64,000 nucleotides of DNA from Acholoe squamosa (GCA_949317995.1 OX439040.1:53478089-53542088); one strand, 5' to 3'; shown: positions 1-12,094, counted from the first letter of the stretch. A program made the numbers and translations. The notes: a model not told the origin generated them from the sequence alone.

Positions 1-1018
1 ATTAGTGCCATTGGGTTTGACATCAGATCAGCATCATGTTTTCCATTTTGTATGTACAGGTGAAGAACTCCATACCAAACTGCTTAATGATGCTATGTTC
101 ATCATGTAGGTCTGGATTATGTCTGTCTTTATCAATATTCTCGACGCAGCGAGTTATTATCTTGTGCATGGTGGTGAAGCAGGCTCTGGTGAACTTAAAA
201 TTTGCCTTATAGAATCTACCCCTGTTTAGGATAATAGTTTTGCATCATATGTGATCCTGAAATTGTTATTGTGGCCTGAAATGAATGGTGGAATGATTCC
301 CCTATACATTTCTGCATTGAATTTTGTAGTATTTCAAATTTAGAATCTTAGCTTCTTTAGCCCATGTGGAAATGTTGTTAGACAGGCCGTGCCTGTCTCT
401 GGTGTCAAATCCATTATCTGAGCAATCGCTGTCAGACATCTTGGTGACAATAAGGTATACAAAAAAAAAATACAGTGACAAATACAAATAGAAAAAAATA
501 CAAACTAAACAATAGCAATCAGTAATTTAGAAAACTGGGGCTAAGAATAGCCAACACTTTATGAGTGTATTCACACCGATGCTAAGCTAAACTAAAGGAA
601 ACATATAAATGATCTGTATCAACTAACTTTCCTTAGTTAGTTTATAACTAAAGAATAATCTAGAAAAAAAAATTCACAAAAACATAAAATCATAAATGAT
701 GTATAAAATAATGTTCATCGTGCATGAACTTTTCCTCCCGACCATGTTGCTTAAGAGTTTGGTATCCTAATATATATCATAAATGAAAACCTCTTGTATC
801 CTGGTTGGTATGAATCAATATATAGGGTGCATGCTGCAGATGCACATTCTGGTGATAACTGTGAGCGTCGATGGAGTTGTCTATAGGCAATGAACAAGGC
901 GTAATACTCGGCCAAGTTTGTAAGGATTATATGTCGGTCCAAAGTTAACCCCTTCAACACGATAAAGCAGGATTTGCACGCAAATCCCATAGAGTAACAG
1001 AAATCCAGGGGTGAAAGG
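1..1018. other. No recognised gene
   Basis: AT-rich sequence downstream of the membrane-protein gene on the minus strand. A short acidic minus-strand reading frame (about 437 to 302, beginning MSDSDCSDNGF) has no recognisable domain. A small TTAACC-bounded segment lies near 945-1022; its ends are only loosely inverted. I see no RNA gene or other element here. Confidence 0.4.
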
Positions 1019-2799
1019 TTAAAGCCTGTTCACAACATCTAAATCTCCATCCGACACGTAATCTAGTCCATTATTGGTATAAACATAGGTTACGCCAGGC
1101 CAGAAGTCAGGCGTTTTGATAGCCACATGGGCTTGAGGTATAGCAACATGGGAGGATAACTGCTTCTCATCCAACACTGTAGGTGGCGCCACGAGATGGT
1201 AAACCGCTTGTCCAGAGGTTAGCTGTTGGTTAGAATTGTACAACAAGGATTAAAATCCAGACGTAAAAATGATTCAATAAAACTTTTCATAAAAAAAAAA
1301 TAGTGACACTTTTATGACGATTCGTTGTAATAGTCAAACTTACAGATACAGGTTCTGTGTGAGATCTTTACTTGGAACGATTATAATATTTTACATATAC
1401 ATATAATTGTGGAGCATATACTAGCTAGAGTGAAAATCTGAGACCTTTTGTAATTTACTAATTACACATCAAATTCTCAATATTTCATCGATCAGATTAT
1501 CAATATAATATCAGAAAAATAACACTTGACTCTTCACACATTTATCTTAACAGAGATCTGAGACAATCATGTATATACATAAAGTACATAAACAAAATAA
1601 TGGTTCATCACAAAATTAATTTCTTAAAACTAGATTCTAAGTGTTAGTATGTCCTTGTAGGTGTATTTTTGTCAAGACTTAATTCAATATTATTACAACA
1701 TTAACATATAAACGGTGCAGATTTTATGGCGTATATTTTAGACAACACAAACCACTCTCTACAGCTCAATAACTCCCGGGATGTTGAGAGATCACTCCTT
1801 AACAGGAGTGTGTTCCCATGAGCATCACTCATGCTGAGTGATGCATCGTAAATACCAGATTGGATGGCGGTCCCTTCCAACGCTCTACATCCCTTAGGGA
1901 TGAAGAAGGCCGAAGAGAAAGTGACGGTGTGTAGTTTCCCATTGGCTCAATACTCCAGTAGGTTGGAGTCGGTCCATGTCACCTCGATGCAGTGTGACAT
2001 GAATCTAGGTGCTCTTATGAACCGCACCCTGGCGCAATTGGTTGTTGTGATGGCTGAGACATGAGCAATAGGGCACATTAGGAAAGCAAAGGTGTCACAA
2101 GCATAGTGGATTTTCAGATGCACCTGTGTACTGGCTGGGCCTATGATGTGGTAAGAGCCTGTCCTGTACTCCAGGGCACATCTAATTATCCTGTACACAA
2201 CTATGCCGACAAGCAGAAGAACATAGAAACCGATTGCCAGGCCGGAATTAGAAAGTACCAATGTATCATCGTGAGTGTTGCCCATGGTCGATATATTGAA
2301 TTCAGAGTTGGCTAGGATAGAGTCAAAGGAAATATTAGGAAGACTGAAATCTGGCACCTCCCACTGACTCATGGTTAAGTTGGCACCCATGGCTTTCTTG
2401 AAGCGGATGAGCAGGGAGAATAGGCCATTCAGCCTGTACAGTAAATAAAATGATATCACTTGTGAGATTGTGCTTAGAATAGTGCTTGCAATATCAGGAC
2501 CATAACCACAAACTTTAATAATCCATTCCACATTTGAATGTTCTACAACTTTGTTATCAAATTTTGATTTTTGGTAGTTTAATATCGAATATGTCTCTGT
2601 CATTGATCTCATTTGAATTCAAATTGATTGATGCAAAAACTGGCAAATTCATGCCAGTGTTGATGGTTACATTTAGATAGTTGTTACAGTTTTCTAATGA
2701 GTTCTTGATCACGAATTCCATGGTGTTTAAAATGCAACCACATAGTACTGGTACAATTGTTAAAGGTGGCAAGTCTACCTCAGTGTTGTCAGTTTCACA
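1019..2799 (-). CDS. C-terminal exons of an unrecognised multi-pass membrane protein
   Basis: Two minus-strand exons are visible. The first runs 2799-2124, with acceptor ...GATGCAG and donor CAG|GTGCAT. The last runs 1222-1019, with acceptor CCAACAG, and ends in TAA. Both junctions are phase 0. The first exon encodes a cysteine-containing region with N-glycosylation sequons (NVT, NLT, NIS), a hydrophobic stretch near 2500-2400 and a strong membrane helix (GLAIGFYVLLLVGIVVY) near 2240-2190. The last exon encodes a 67-residue hydrophilic tail that starts LTSGQAVYHLV. The layout suggests an extracellular loop, a last transmembrane segment and a cytoplasmic tail. The first exon is 676 nt, one base more than a multiple of three, and the reading frame changes near 2565-2575 in an A-rich run. 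This is either a sequencing error or a lesion. Further 5' exons must lie above 2799, possibly beyond the retroelement at 3.5-6.3 kb. I do not recognise the family. Confidence 0.5.
1223..2123 (-). other. Intron of the membrane-protein gene
   Basis: AT-rich intron between the two exons on the minus strand. Around 1780-1850 there are short inverted repeats (for example GATCACTCCTTAACAGGAGTG). Nothing else is recognised. Confidence 0.4.
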
Positions 2800-3523
2800 C
2801 TGCATCACGTGCAATATTCAAAGATATATTTTGGATTAGTGTCCAGAAATAATGCTGAAAAACACGAAACAAAATTGAAATGTCTATAAATGGTCAGTAG
2901 TGTGTTATCTACAATGTCCAAATGTGACGAATAGTGTTTAAACTTATGTAATTTTCGGGGTTTGTTATGATTGTGTAGCCAGAATGACTGAGGTGGGAAT
3001 TTTGAATTTTCTAATTTTGTACAAGATAAAATTAGTATGTGATACATTTGCTGGTACTCTCACTTGATAGGATACATGGCAGACAGAAAATCAGGTTTCC
3101 CTTACAAAATTGCCATCAGGGCACTCAGTGCCATAGTGTACTGCTGGGTTTCTAGTATCTCTAGAGAACTGTGTCGTCAAGAGTGATAGCAGCACATGTG
3201 GAAGAGTGAAGGTATGTGACTAAAATATTAATGGGCAACATCTTCAGTAGCCCTAGAGGGCATGGTTGGGAGAGTGCTGCCCTCTCACAGCCGTGTGTGC
3301 AATCGTGCACACACGCTTGAGGGTGGACCAATGGGTGAAATCTAGTGAACCGCGTGGGTTTATTTGCATATGTTCAGGTGGGAGAGGGGGCAGCCGCGTC
3401 TCCACCCCTGATCTCCAGGCATTAATGAGAAAATATATTTTCTCAGAAAAATGGATATATATCATATTCACACACTTTTAAGACATTTATCACATTTATT
3501 AACATGGTTATAAATATCCAGAC
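2800..3523. other. Intergenic or intronic DNA with a small hairpin
   Basis: No exon is recognised. A perfect 10-bp stem with a 4-base loop lies at 3292-3315, within a G/C- and T/G-rich patch (3240-3430). Confidence 0.4.
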
Positions 3524-6310
3524 TCATTGTAGGCAAATGACGCTATTGAGTTTAGTTAATCCTACATGAGCACCTGATTTTGAATCATGTAAATTTGTTA
3601 ATATGGTTGATACCCATTTCATTGGTACTACCAATTGGGGGTCTAGATGGTGTTTCTCTCTCAATTTTTCGGTGTAATGATACAGAACTTCATTTTTCAA
3701 GAAAAAATGATCATGTGTAAGCAAGATGCCTTGTGCAAGTCTATTATCATCTGGTAGCTCTGTAGTCTCTATGTAGTTTATTACACCTGAACAAAAACAG
3801 TCGTTTCTTTGGTCATTAATTAAGTCCTTCATTGAGAAAGGAGACCTATAGTGCCTTAGAATGTCGTTAAACATTGATGAGTCGACATAATGTTTACACA
3901 ACTTGGCCGCTTGGGCGCTGCTTCTTGGCCTTTGATGATGTAACCACTGGGCGCTTTGATTGTTTCATCAAAGGTTGTTCAGTGATTTCAGGATTTTCAT
4001 CATCAGAGTCATAAAACTTGTCTGAATCTGTATCTGAATCATCTAAAGTGGCAGCATCTCTCTTTGATTGTGCTCTGGTAATTGCATTCAGTTGATGGGT
4101 CTTTTTCATAATGGACTTTGGTCTGTACACCCGAATTGGGTAATTTTTAAGGTAATCATCTTGACTGTAATACTTTATGGAATGCACACTGTTGAATCTA
4201 GCCTCTTTAAATGGCTTAAGATCCTCCAATTCCACTATCTCAGAATATGGAATTCTTGACAAGGCATCCGGTACTACATTCAATTTACCTTTAAGGTGTT
4301 TAATTGTGAAATCAAATCTGCCAAAATATCCTGACCATTTTTGTATTCTACCAGTTAATTTAACCTTCCCATTCAAAGCTACAAGAGCAGCATGGTCAGT
4401 TAACCCATTGAGGGCTAGCATCGACTATAGTCGACACCATGTTAGGCCTAGCATTGACTATAGTCGACACCATGGTAGGCCTAGCATCGACTATAGTCGA
4501 CGGCCATTATATAGGATTTGTATAGGAATTGAAAATAGGCTCGTCTTCTAGGAACTATACTTTTTTCAGAGGCCGTCCCCATGGCCAGGGCAACCATTTT
4601 TGCTCTGCCCTTAAAGGGTTAAAGGCAAACTTAATTCCAACCAATTCTTGGTCAGTAACGCTGTAATTTCTCTCGGCTTTTGAAAGTTTTCTGCCTGCAA
4701 ATGCAACGGGTCTCAAATTATTCTCACAATCCAATTGTGAAATACATACTCCTACGCCATATTTTGAGCTGTCGCAAGTGTGAATGGTTTAAAAAAATTA
4801 GGGTATTTCAGCGAGCGACTTTTTGATTTTCTCAAAAGCTTGTTGATGAGTATCAATCCAGTTAAATTTTCCTTTTGTTAGTCCATATAATGGCTGTACT
4901 GTTGTAGAGAAGTGTGGGATAAATGCCTGATAGTAAGTGACTAGACCATTGAATGATTTGACCTGGTTTGGTGTTTTGGGCGCAGGAAAATCTTTAATCA
5001 ACTTTACCTTATCTGGATTTGGGTAGATACCATCTGCAGATACCACAAATCCTAGGAATGGGGTTTTTCTGAAACCAAAACTACACTTTGGTTTTTTGAA
5101 TTTAATGTTGGCCTTATTAAATACCTTGAATAGGTCATTTAAATCAGTCAAGTGATCATCCCATGTTGATGATGCAACTATAATATCATCAACGTATGGT
5201 AGACATGATGGTAGATGTCTAATTACATTCTCTATAACATTATGGAAAGCCTTGGGAGAAGTCGACAAACCCATCGACATTGTTCTATATCTCCATGATT
5301 TTCCTGGTGTTGCAAAAACCCATGAGATTTCTATCTCTCTCCCTTAAAGGTATTTGGAAAAACTCTGAATATGCATCCAGTATGGGGAAATACTTTGCAC
5401 CAAGATTATCAACTTTGTTCAAAGTATCATCAATTCTGGGGAAATTGAAAGCTTTGTTTTTTATTTGCTGATTAAAATGTATAAAATCAACAATGATCCT
5501 AAAGGCTCTTTTACCATTTGTACCTTTTCCTTCTTCAACAAGGAAAGTCGGGCTACACCATTCAGTATGCCCTGGACATCTCTCAATCACCCCTGCCTTT
5601 TCCTGACCATCTAACAATTTATCCATTATCTCTGCCCTTCCAGGCGATGTTCTATAAGCCATGATGTTAATTGGTTTATAATCTTTTTTCAAATCAATGC
5701 GGTGTGTATACTCTGTAGTCAAAACCAATCCTTCATCATTTACAATGAAAGATTTCGAATTCTTTTCTAGCAGTACTCTGATTTCAGCTTTTTGATCTTC
5801 AGTTAAATTTTCCTCATCAATTTTGAAATCACCCTGATCATAGGCCGAAATAGGCTCTTCTTTTAAATGATCTGGACCCATGAAATCTTCTTCTGCACGT
5901 AGTGAATATATGCCTAAAATTGAATCCTTTTTTATGTAATATGATTTATGTGATGAATTGAATAATACCAATGGTATTTGATTGGGTTCACAACACCTCT
6001 TTTTATACAGTAGGGAACCAGCTGTTTTCTTAACAGGTTTTCAGTCACCCCTATTGTTTTTTGCATTGACTTATCAGATAGAAAAATGGCTCAAATGTAA
6101 GATTCAGTGTTAGGTGGTATTGTCATATTTGTCTTGGCCCTAATGGTTAGTGTTTCAGTGCTTAAGCTCTCAAATGAAATATTAGCTCTAACCTTTCTAA
6201 GAAAATTCACTCCCAAGATAGCAGATCAATTCAAGCTAGGTACAACATGGAAAACATGCATGTAAGTGTTAGACTCAATAACAATTGGCAATCTGATCAT
6301 TATACTACAC
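3524..6310 (-). mobile_element. Degraded Ty3/Gypsy retrotransposon pol
   Basis: Read on the minus strand, this is a decayed Ty3/Gypsy pol. A protease tail (AILGVNFLRK) lies near 6200. Reverse transcriptase runs 5971-4798, with its active site written YVDDIIVAS near 5180. RNase H fragments lie at 4790-4623 and 4403-4250 (TDHAAL, then KHLKGKLNVVPDALSR). The N-terminal zinc-binding part of integrase ends near 3524 (HDSKSGAHVGLTKL). Frame changes occur near 5285, 4797 and 3900, stop codons interrupt the frame, and no LTRs are seen. The RNase H region is also split by a small TTAA-flanked element at 4404-4618. The element cannot be active. It lies upstream of the minus-strand membrane-protein exons and may sit in one of that gene's introns. 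Confidence 0.85.
4400..4622. mobile_element. piggyBac-like MITE with TTAA duplication
   Basis: The segment 4404-4618 is bounded by TTAA at 4400-4403 and 4619-4622. Its ends are CCCATTGAGGGC and the inverse of CCCTTTAAGGGC. TTAA duplication plus CCC-starting inverted ends is the hallmark of piggyBac-type transposition (family knowledge). Inside are three copies of a 33-bp unit centred on the palindrome TCGACTATAGTCGA (4421, 4454 and 4487; the middle copy has one change). It has no coding capacity and lies within the RNase H region of the degraded Gypsy element, so it is younger than that element. Confidence 0.7.
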
Positions 6311-7560
6311 ATTGTTAGGCGCCGTCGGCCAAAAATACTCTAACACAACATTTCTCTGTCTCAAACGTTCTCTCTTTACAAACAGCTCTATATAAGGTGT
6401 GAGAAATGCATGAAATTAGTGTGCTGTGAGGCCCCTAAGTCTCAAAATGTCCCTATCCCTCAAAAATTTGTGGGATAAGGGCCGTTTGGGATTTAGGGCC
6501 CACATAAAGCCCCTAACCTACAAAAAGTCCCTATTCCAGAAAATTTTGATATCTAGGGGCCATGTCCATTTGGCCCCTATCTTACAAATATTTGTGGTAT
6601 AGGGATCATTTGTGAGATAGGGACATGTCAGACCCCTATGTTTTAAAAAGTTCCTCAAATGGATTATCAATGTTATTTTTGTTCTCTACAGCTCCAACAC
6701 CAAGTAGCTTTAGGTCAAAGTGCGTCAATTCTCAAATTAATCCATAATAGGCTAACTGGGTCAAATTGGTCAAATTAGGTCAGAGTAGGTCAAATTGGAC
6801 AGATTCTTGGTAAAACATGTCAAATTAGCTATAGATAGGCTATTTGAGTCAATGTGGGTAAATTTGGTAAAATCTGGTAAAAAAAATACCATAATACCTC
6901 GCCCATAAGGCGCTCCCTGTGAATAAGGCGCCCCCAGACTTCATGGATCAGCTAGAAAATTTTTAAATGAAATAACCTTTGTTCTACTCAATGAATTTTC
7001 GAAATTTAAAAACTATGAGTAGCTATAGTAGCCCCTGACAGCCTAAACTTACTTTGGAGGCGGTTGATCACTCACCTCGCTAGATGAAAAGACCACCACG
7101 TCATAGCGCAGGTTCACCATGGATGCCGAGAGTGGTGATCACTTAGACTCACCAGTGATGGCGACGCTGGTGATCACTAACCTTGTTAGATAAAAAGCTC
7201 ATGATCATCAACATTGGTAATCATGCAGCCTCACATCTGCCAGATCAAAGTATGTTTTGCCAGAGAAGGTATTGCCATATGTATCTTCCCTCTAACCACA
7301 GACAAGGTGTTCATGTAGATATTTCCCTATGTATTTTTCCTGTAACCAGAAAAAAAGGTGTTTATGGATAGTTGCTTTCATTTTAGAGATACCTCTATCT
7401 AAATTCAATTTATATTTTCTCTATATAATCTTGTTTGATTCAACCCTGAAGTATTACATGGAAATCAGTGTGAAACAAAGCACATTTGATATGTATGGGA
7501 CTTATACTTCATGCCCACACTTCCTAGATAGGCTACATGTTGAACAGTGGTGCTGTCTCA
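6311..7560. repeat. Diffuse repeats, no gene
   Basis: 6420-6660 holds related direct and inverted copies of a motif such as GCCCCTATCTTACAAA / GATAGGGAC. 6710-6800 holds short GGTCAAATT-type repeats containing AGGTCA. At 6890-6950 there is one end of the CCGTAA...CCTCGCCCATAAGGCGC type, a decayed relative of the TA-flanked MITE family seen at 34-51 kb. 7060-7180 has several GTGATCACT motifs. No gene is recognised. Confidence 0.45.
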
Positions 7561-7564
7561 ACAA

Positions 7565-8185
7565 CTTTGGCAATGGTGGTGATAAGTTGCCATTCTGAAT
7601 GAGAGTGAGTGACAGATGATGCAATCCTCAGAGAGCATTGAATTAGAGTGACACAAATTCATGCATTGAGTGAGACCAATGTTGGCAATGGTGGTGATAA
7701 GTTGCCATTTTGTGTGAGAGTTGATGACAGTGGCACACACTCACACAGCGAGTGACATCCATGTCAGCGATGGTGGTGATGAGTCACCATTTTGAGAGAA
7801 GATTAACTAGGAGTGACACAAACTCACACAGTGAGTGAGAGCCATGTGGCAATGCAGGTGAAAAGTCGCCATTCAGAGAGTGAGTTGACAGACAGTGGCA
7901 CATATTGACGGAGAGAGTGAGATCCATGTTGGTGATGGTGGTGATAAGCCGCCATTCTGAGTGAGAGTTGACTGGGAGTGGCACACACTTACGGGGTGAG
8001 TTAGATCCATGTTGGCGATGGTGGTGATAAGTCACCATGCTTTGTGAGGGATGACAAGGGGTGGCACATACTCATGCAGTGAGTGAGATCATGTTGGCGA
8101 CTGTTGTGATAAATCACCATGCAATGTGAGACTGACACACAGTGGCGAAAGATGATGCAGTGAGTTATCACTCAAAAAGGAGTCA
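7565..8185. repeat. Degenerate tandem array, about 81-bp unit
   Basis: About seven diverged copies of a unit with the core GATGGTGGTGATAAGTCACC followed by GTGAGAGTTGAC and CACACTCAC. Copies start near 7574, 7690, 7770, 7851, 7935, 8016 and 8098, so most spacings are about 81 bp. Short reading frames on either strand here are products of the repeat, not genes. Confidence 0.75.
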
Positions 8186-8517
8186 CCATTGATGACCAAT
8201 CATGGCGACAGATAACAACAATTTGCTGGGCATATTTGACTGGATGGTTTCTGCACAGTCCTTTTTTTTTGGCAACATTTACAAGGGCCATCTCATATAT
8301 TCAAAAATTAATCTATGAATACAGAATAGATAAACTGGGTTACTAAAAATAGGTTCTGACAAAAATCAGAGGTCTCATTTTACAACCTATCAAAAATAGG
8401 CAACGCCCCCCTCACAATAATTAGATAAAAAGATCTCTGATACCCTAAACTACATATCATTCATAATTTCCAGTGACTGAGAGCAAATGTTAAAAACCAC
8501 ATAGGTATTTGTACGAC
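8186..8517. other. Upstream region of the small membrane-protein gene
   Basis: AT-rich DNA with no recognised element. It would contain the promoter and leader of the gene starting at 8518. No clear TATA box was found. Confidence 0.3.
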
Positions 8518-10440
8518 ATGGATCAGCAAGGATCAAGAGCTAGCGGCAATAGGGCCAGCGGGAATGGGGCGGGAATAGCCTTCTGGTGCATTGTCTGCCT
8601 ATTTGGAACCGGATTGGCGATGTGCGTATCAGGGGCAATAATGGTTGCCGTTGGGAGTGACATATATGTATACTTTATTTTCAAATGATTTTTTTAGATT
8701 TGAGTGAATCTATTATGGAAAGTTATCTACAATCTCCCCAACTGACATGGCTTTCCTGGATTTTAACGGAAGTAACTCAATTCACTCGATTTTCCTAATA
8801 GGCCTACATTGTATTAAACGGGGGTTGTAACAAGTGATTCACCTGACCTTGCTGATTATCTAATTTTTACGAGAGTAAAGGAAGGGAGGGGATAACTGCC
8901 TCTGACATTAATCATTCAATGCCTTTACTGCATCAATGCATGATGCCATTGGTCGTCATTATGGATGAATGCAGTCCTGACGCGTAACTCGCCAACGCTG
9001 CATTCATACAACATGCCGGCACTGTGGGATTGATACACTTGGTCGGCATGATGCTCCAATAAGGTGCTGGTGAACAGAATTGCATTTTCTGCCCATTCTT
9101 GAGCAGAACATGCATGATGAACTCTTGATCATCAGGGTTAAAAAATCAAAAAATCGTTCGGATCGTCTTGCCCAATTTATTTACTTCCTATAGCGTTTTT
9201 AAAGATACCCCCCCCCCCCAGATGTTCGGCCCTATTCTTTATTTGTCTCACCTATTCTTTGGAAAATTCATAGTTTCTAGCCCAGTACCCTCTGAATATG
9301 TACATGCACTTCACTCCAATCCTGTACTGAGATCTACTTGTTCCTTTCCAGATTGTTCTGGTACATCGGAGTTGTTCTTTTACCTATTGGACGCTTGCCG
9401 GTTGTAGTGGGAATTATCAGCACAGTGGTAGTTTATTGCTGTCTTGTCAAGAAGGGAGAAATCCCTCCGGTAGAATCAGTAAGTGAACTATCTAGGTACA
9501 AATGGTATAGGTCAAATCCCACCTGGCGATTTAGGGCTCAAATATCTCTGCGATTTTGTCCTTTGCGATTTTGGGGTCTTCCTGGGCTCTTAGATCGCAA
9601 GGATTGTTCAACTGATATCGAATCCAACAGGGAATTGAGACCAATTATGCAGTTATCCTTGCGATAAAGGGGCTCTGGAAGGCCCAAAGAGTGCAAGGGA
9701 CAAAACCGCAGAGATATTTGAGCCCTAAATCGCCATGTGGGATTCGACCTTATGTGTTTAAATATACTAACCTGTCATATATCTATCTGTAAGATCATCT
9801 TTTCCCGAAGGTGTTTTTGTTATATATAGAGGATCTAGCTAGATTGTGCATGTTTTCTAAACCTAACTTTCTTTTCATTTGGATCTCGAGGTGTTTAAAG
9901 ACTTAAGATTATTTAAAGGTATTAACGCATTCAATCAATCGAGTTCATATTCAGGAGGGACAGCTGGATATAATATAATTTCAACGTGTTAGGCATAACA
10001 TGACTCATAGATTGTGAGGAACTTTTTAATATGAAGCATTTGCTCTGAACACCGACTCCCCTGAAATTTCCAATAAATTCCCGTTGCCCCTGGCCGTCAA
10101 TAATGCCACTAACCTTTGAAATCAAGATAGTGGGTAATCAGGGGGCTCATCCGTCCCCATATTCATATACTACTAGGCGGATTATCGTAGATGACAAAAT
10201 GGTAGGCTTATGCCTCCTCTTACATCAGTGTGTGAGGGCGTATTGCTAAGATTTGGTTTGAGACATTTTGTTTTACTGAAACAGGCTGAGGTACCTGCTG
10301 ATGTAGCAATATATCCTGATGGCCCAACACAACAAGACCAAAATAACAGCAGCCCCGAACCGATCAAAACAGGAGGGAGTAGAACACAAGCACACTGTTG
10401 TGATTTTAGGAATGAAAATGTGTGGTACATAGAAGTATAA
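8518..10440 (+). CDS. Putative small membrane protein, three exons
   Basis: Three plus-strand pieces are compatible in phase. Exon 1 is 8518-8621 (ATG at 8518; donor AT|GTGCGT, weak). Exon 2 is 9352-9478 (acceptor TTCCTTTCCAG; donor TCA|GTAAGT, strong). Exon 3 is 10285-10440 (acceptor TGAAACAG; stop TAA). Together they give 129 codons including the stop. The product would have a short Gly/Asn/Ser-rich N-terminus, one hydrophobic stretch in exon 1 (FWCIVCLFGTGLA), a second in exon 2 (VVVGIISTVVVYCCLV) followed by KKGE, and a hydrophilic 50-residue tail. It is probably a two-helix membrane protein. I do not recognise the family. Exon 1 is the least certain part, because its hydrophobic frame continues past the proposed donor. 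Intron 2 (9479-10284) contains a foldback element. Confidence 0.4.
9509..9750. mobile_element. Foldback element (palindromic MITE-like repeat)
   Basis: Two arms of about 85-95 bp are imperfect inverted copies. The left arm (9509-9600) begins AGGTCAAATCCCACCTGGCG. The right arm (9658-9750) ends with the inverse, CGCCATGTGGGATTCGACCT. The arms share the stretch CAAATATCTCTGCG. A spacer of about 60 bp separates them. It lies in intron 2 of the putative small membrane-protein gene. There is no coding potential. Confidence 0.7.
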
Positions 10441-11999
10441 CTATTAGCCAAAGGCAGGAGAGCTCAAATGCTTTATAAGAAAGCCTTTATTTTCAACTTT
10501 TCAAACGTCTTTTTTTTTGTTTGGGTAAAAAAGTAAAAAAAAAAAAACACGTTTTTATTACATAGAAAAATGTGTCTTTTTTTCAACCAAATAAAAACGT
10601 TTGTTTTTTCAACCAATTTTCAACCAAATAAAAACGTTTGTTAGTTAGGTTTCTACTAAGAATAAAAACATTTTTATAGAACATTTGAAAAGTGTTTTTT
10701 GTCTACATGTTTTGACGTTATATTTACATTTAAGGAAACGTTTCGCAAACTTAGGAACCAAATAAAAACGTTTTTGATGTTTTTATGCCAAGTGGGGCCG
10801 AATACCACTATAGGCCTGTATAATACTATCTATCGACTTTGCAAACAATAATCGAATCCCCGATTCTAACTATTGTGTTAAAAGGGAAGAGAAAAATGTC
10901 ATAGAGTGCAAAACAGGTTAGATGCCATTGACATCTATGTCTATTTCTGGTCTCTTGAATACATTGAGTTTATATCGGACAACAGTCTTCTCACCTTTCA
11001 CTTTTATAAACAATTTCTACTCCTTTTAGGTGCCCAAGCGCGCATTTAAGCGCGGTTTTGTGCTTAAATGCATGTATATTGAAATAAATTTTCATCCAGA
11101 CACTTCTACTGGTCCAATCTGCAAAGTTAGACCCTCTATGGAATGCTTATGACCTTCCGATTATGATACAACCATTCATTCAGCTTCATCTACTTTATAT
11201 CAGGCACAGTGAGTCAAAACTTGAAATTGGGTTGTCATTTTATGTGATTCTTTAACAGTAAACCCTCCAGCTAAAATCTGATATGGTAACAAAATGATGA
11301 TGGATCATACACACATAGGTTCCAATATTCCAATTATAGCAAGTGCTCCTATCCTAAAGACAAGCCATGCACTTATAGTACAACATATCATGTTTCCTGT
11401 GTGCCAGTAGATGTAGATGTATGCAGGCAAATCAGCTTTGAAAGGTCTCAGGATTGGAGGGATTATGGATATATATATAGAGACCACATACCACTAAATG
11501 ACAACAAATGGAATGTTTTGGTAACTATGGTTACTAGACCTGACCAGTAGTATCACATCCTTAACTGAAAGTCTTCAATGAGTTATGAGAATTAAGAAAA
11601 TGTAATATGCCAAGCCCTTATCAAGGAAGAGGATCAAAATTACACATGGTCTTATAAAACAAAAAATGAAATCGTGATATAATGCAAAATAAGGTAAAAT
11701 CTTCAAATAATTCTGGGCACAAAAAGGTTAAGGTATGAACATAATACCTCCAGGTTCTTGACATTCTAGCCGGACATTGCTAAATTCTTTGGCAATTTTG
11801 AGGAGTCTTAATCCACCTGGGACCGGGCCTATGCCAATGACACTTTTAGTGTTAATAACTCAAGGTCCTAAAACTCAATGTGATGAAGTTTATGTATAAC
11901 TATGTGCATCAAAAGTGCAGGTTCCCCGAATGCCATATTCTATCGATAATGGATATACTGGTGTCTTGATATTATGAGTAGTATACTCAAATGAACGTT
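10441..11999. repeat. Repeats of AACGTTTTTATT type, otherwise nothing
   Basis: 10480-10790 contains several direct and inverted copies of a motif like CCAAATAAAAACGTTTGTT in a T/A-rich setting, probably a decayed foldback or tandem element. From 10800 to 12000 I see no gene, RNA or element that I can support. Confidence 0.4.
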
Positions 12000-12094
12000 T
12001 ATATCTGGCTCAGATGTCGACAGTGATATGCACTAACGTGTGAAGTTTATCAAAGTGGATTTTTACAAATAGCTATTATATCGATAGTGCAATT
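12000..12094 (+). repeat. Dispersed repeat shared with 24402-24496
   Basis: The stretch containing CAGATGTCGACAGTGATATG and then AAGTTTATCAAAGTGGAT is nearly identical to one at 24402-24496, over about 95 bp in the same orientation. It marks two copies of one dispersed element whose full extent I cannot define. Confidence 0.7.

Noticed and set aside
945-1022. Second TTAA-type MITE
   Set aside because: The ends are only loosely inverted and no clear family copy is seen.
4068-4259. Plus-strand frames over the degraded Gypsy element
   Set aside because: Opposite strand to clear pol homology; shadows.
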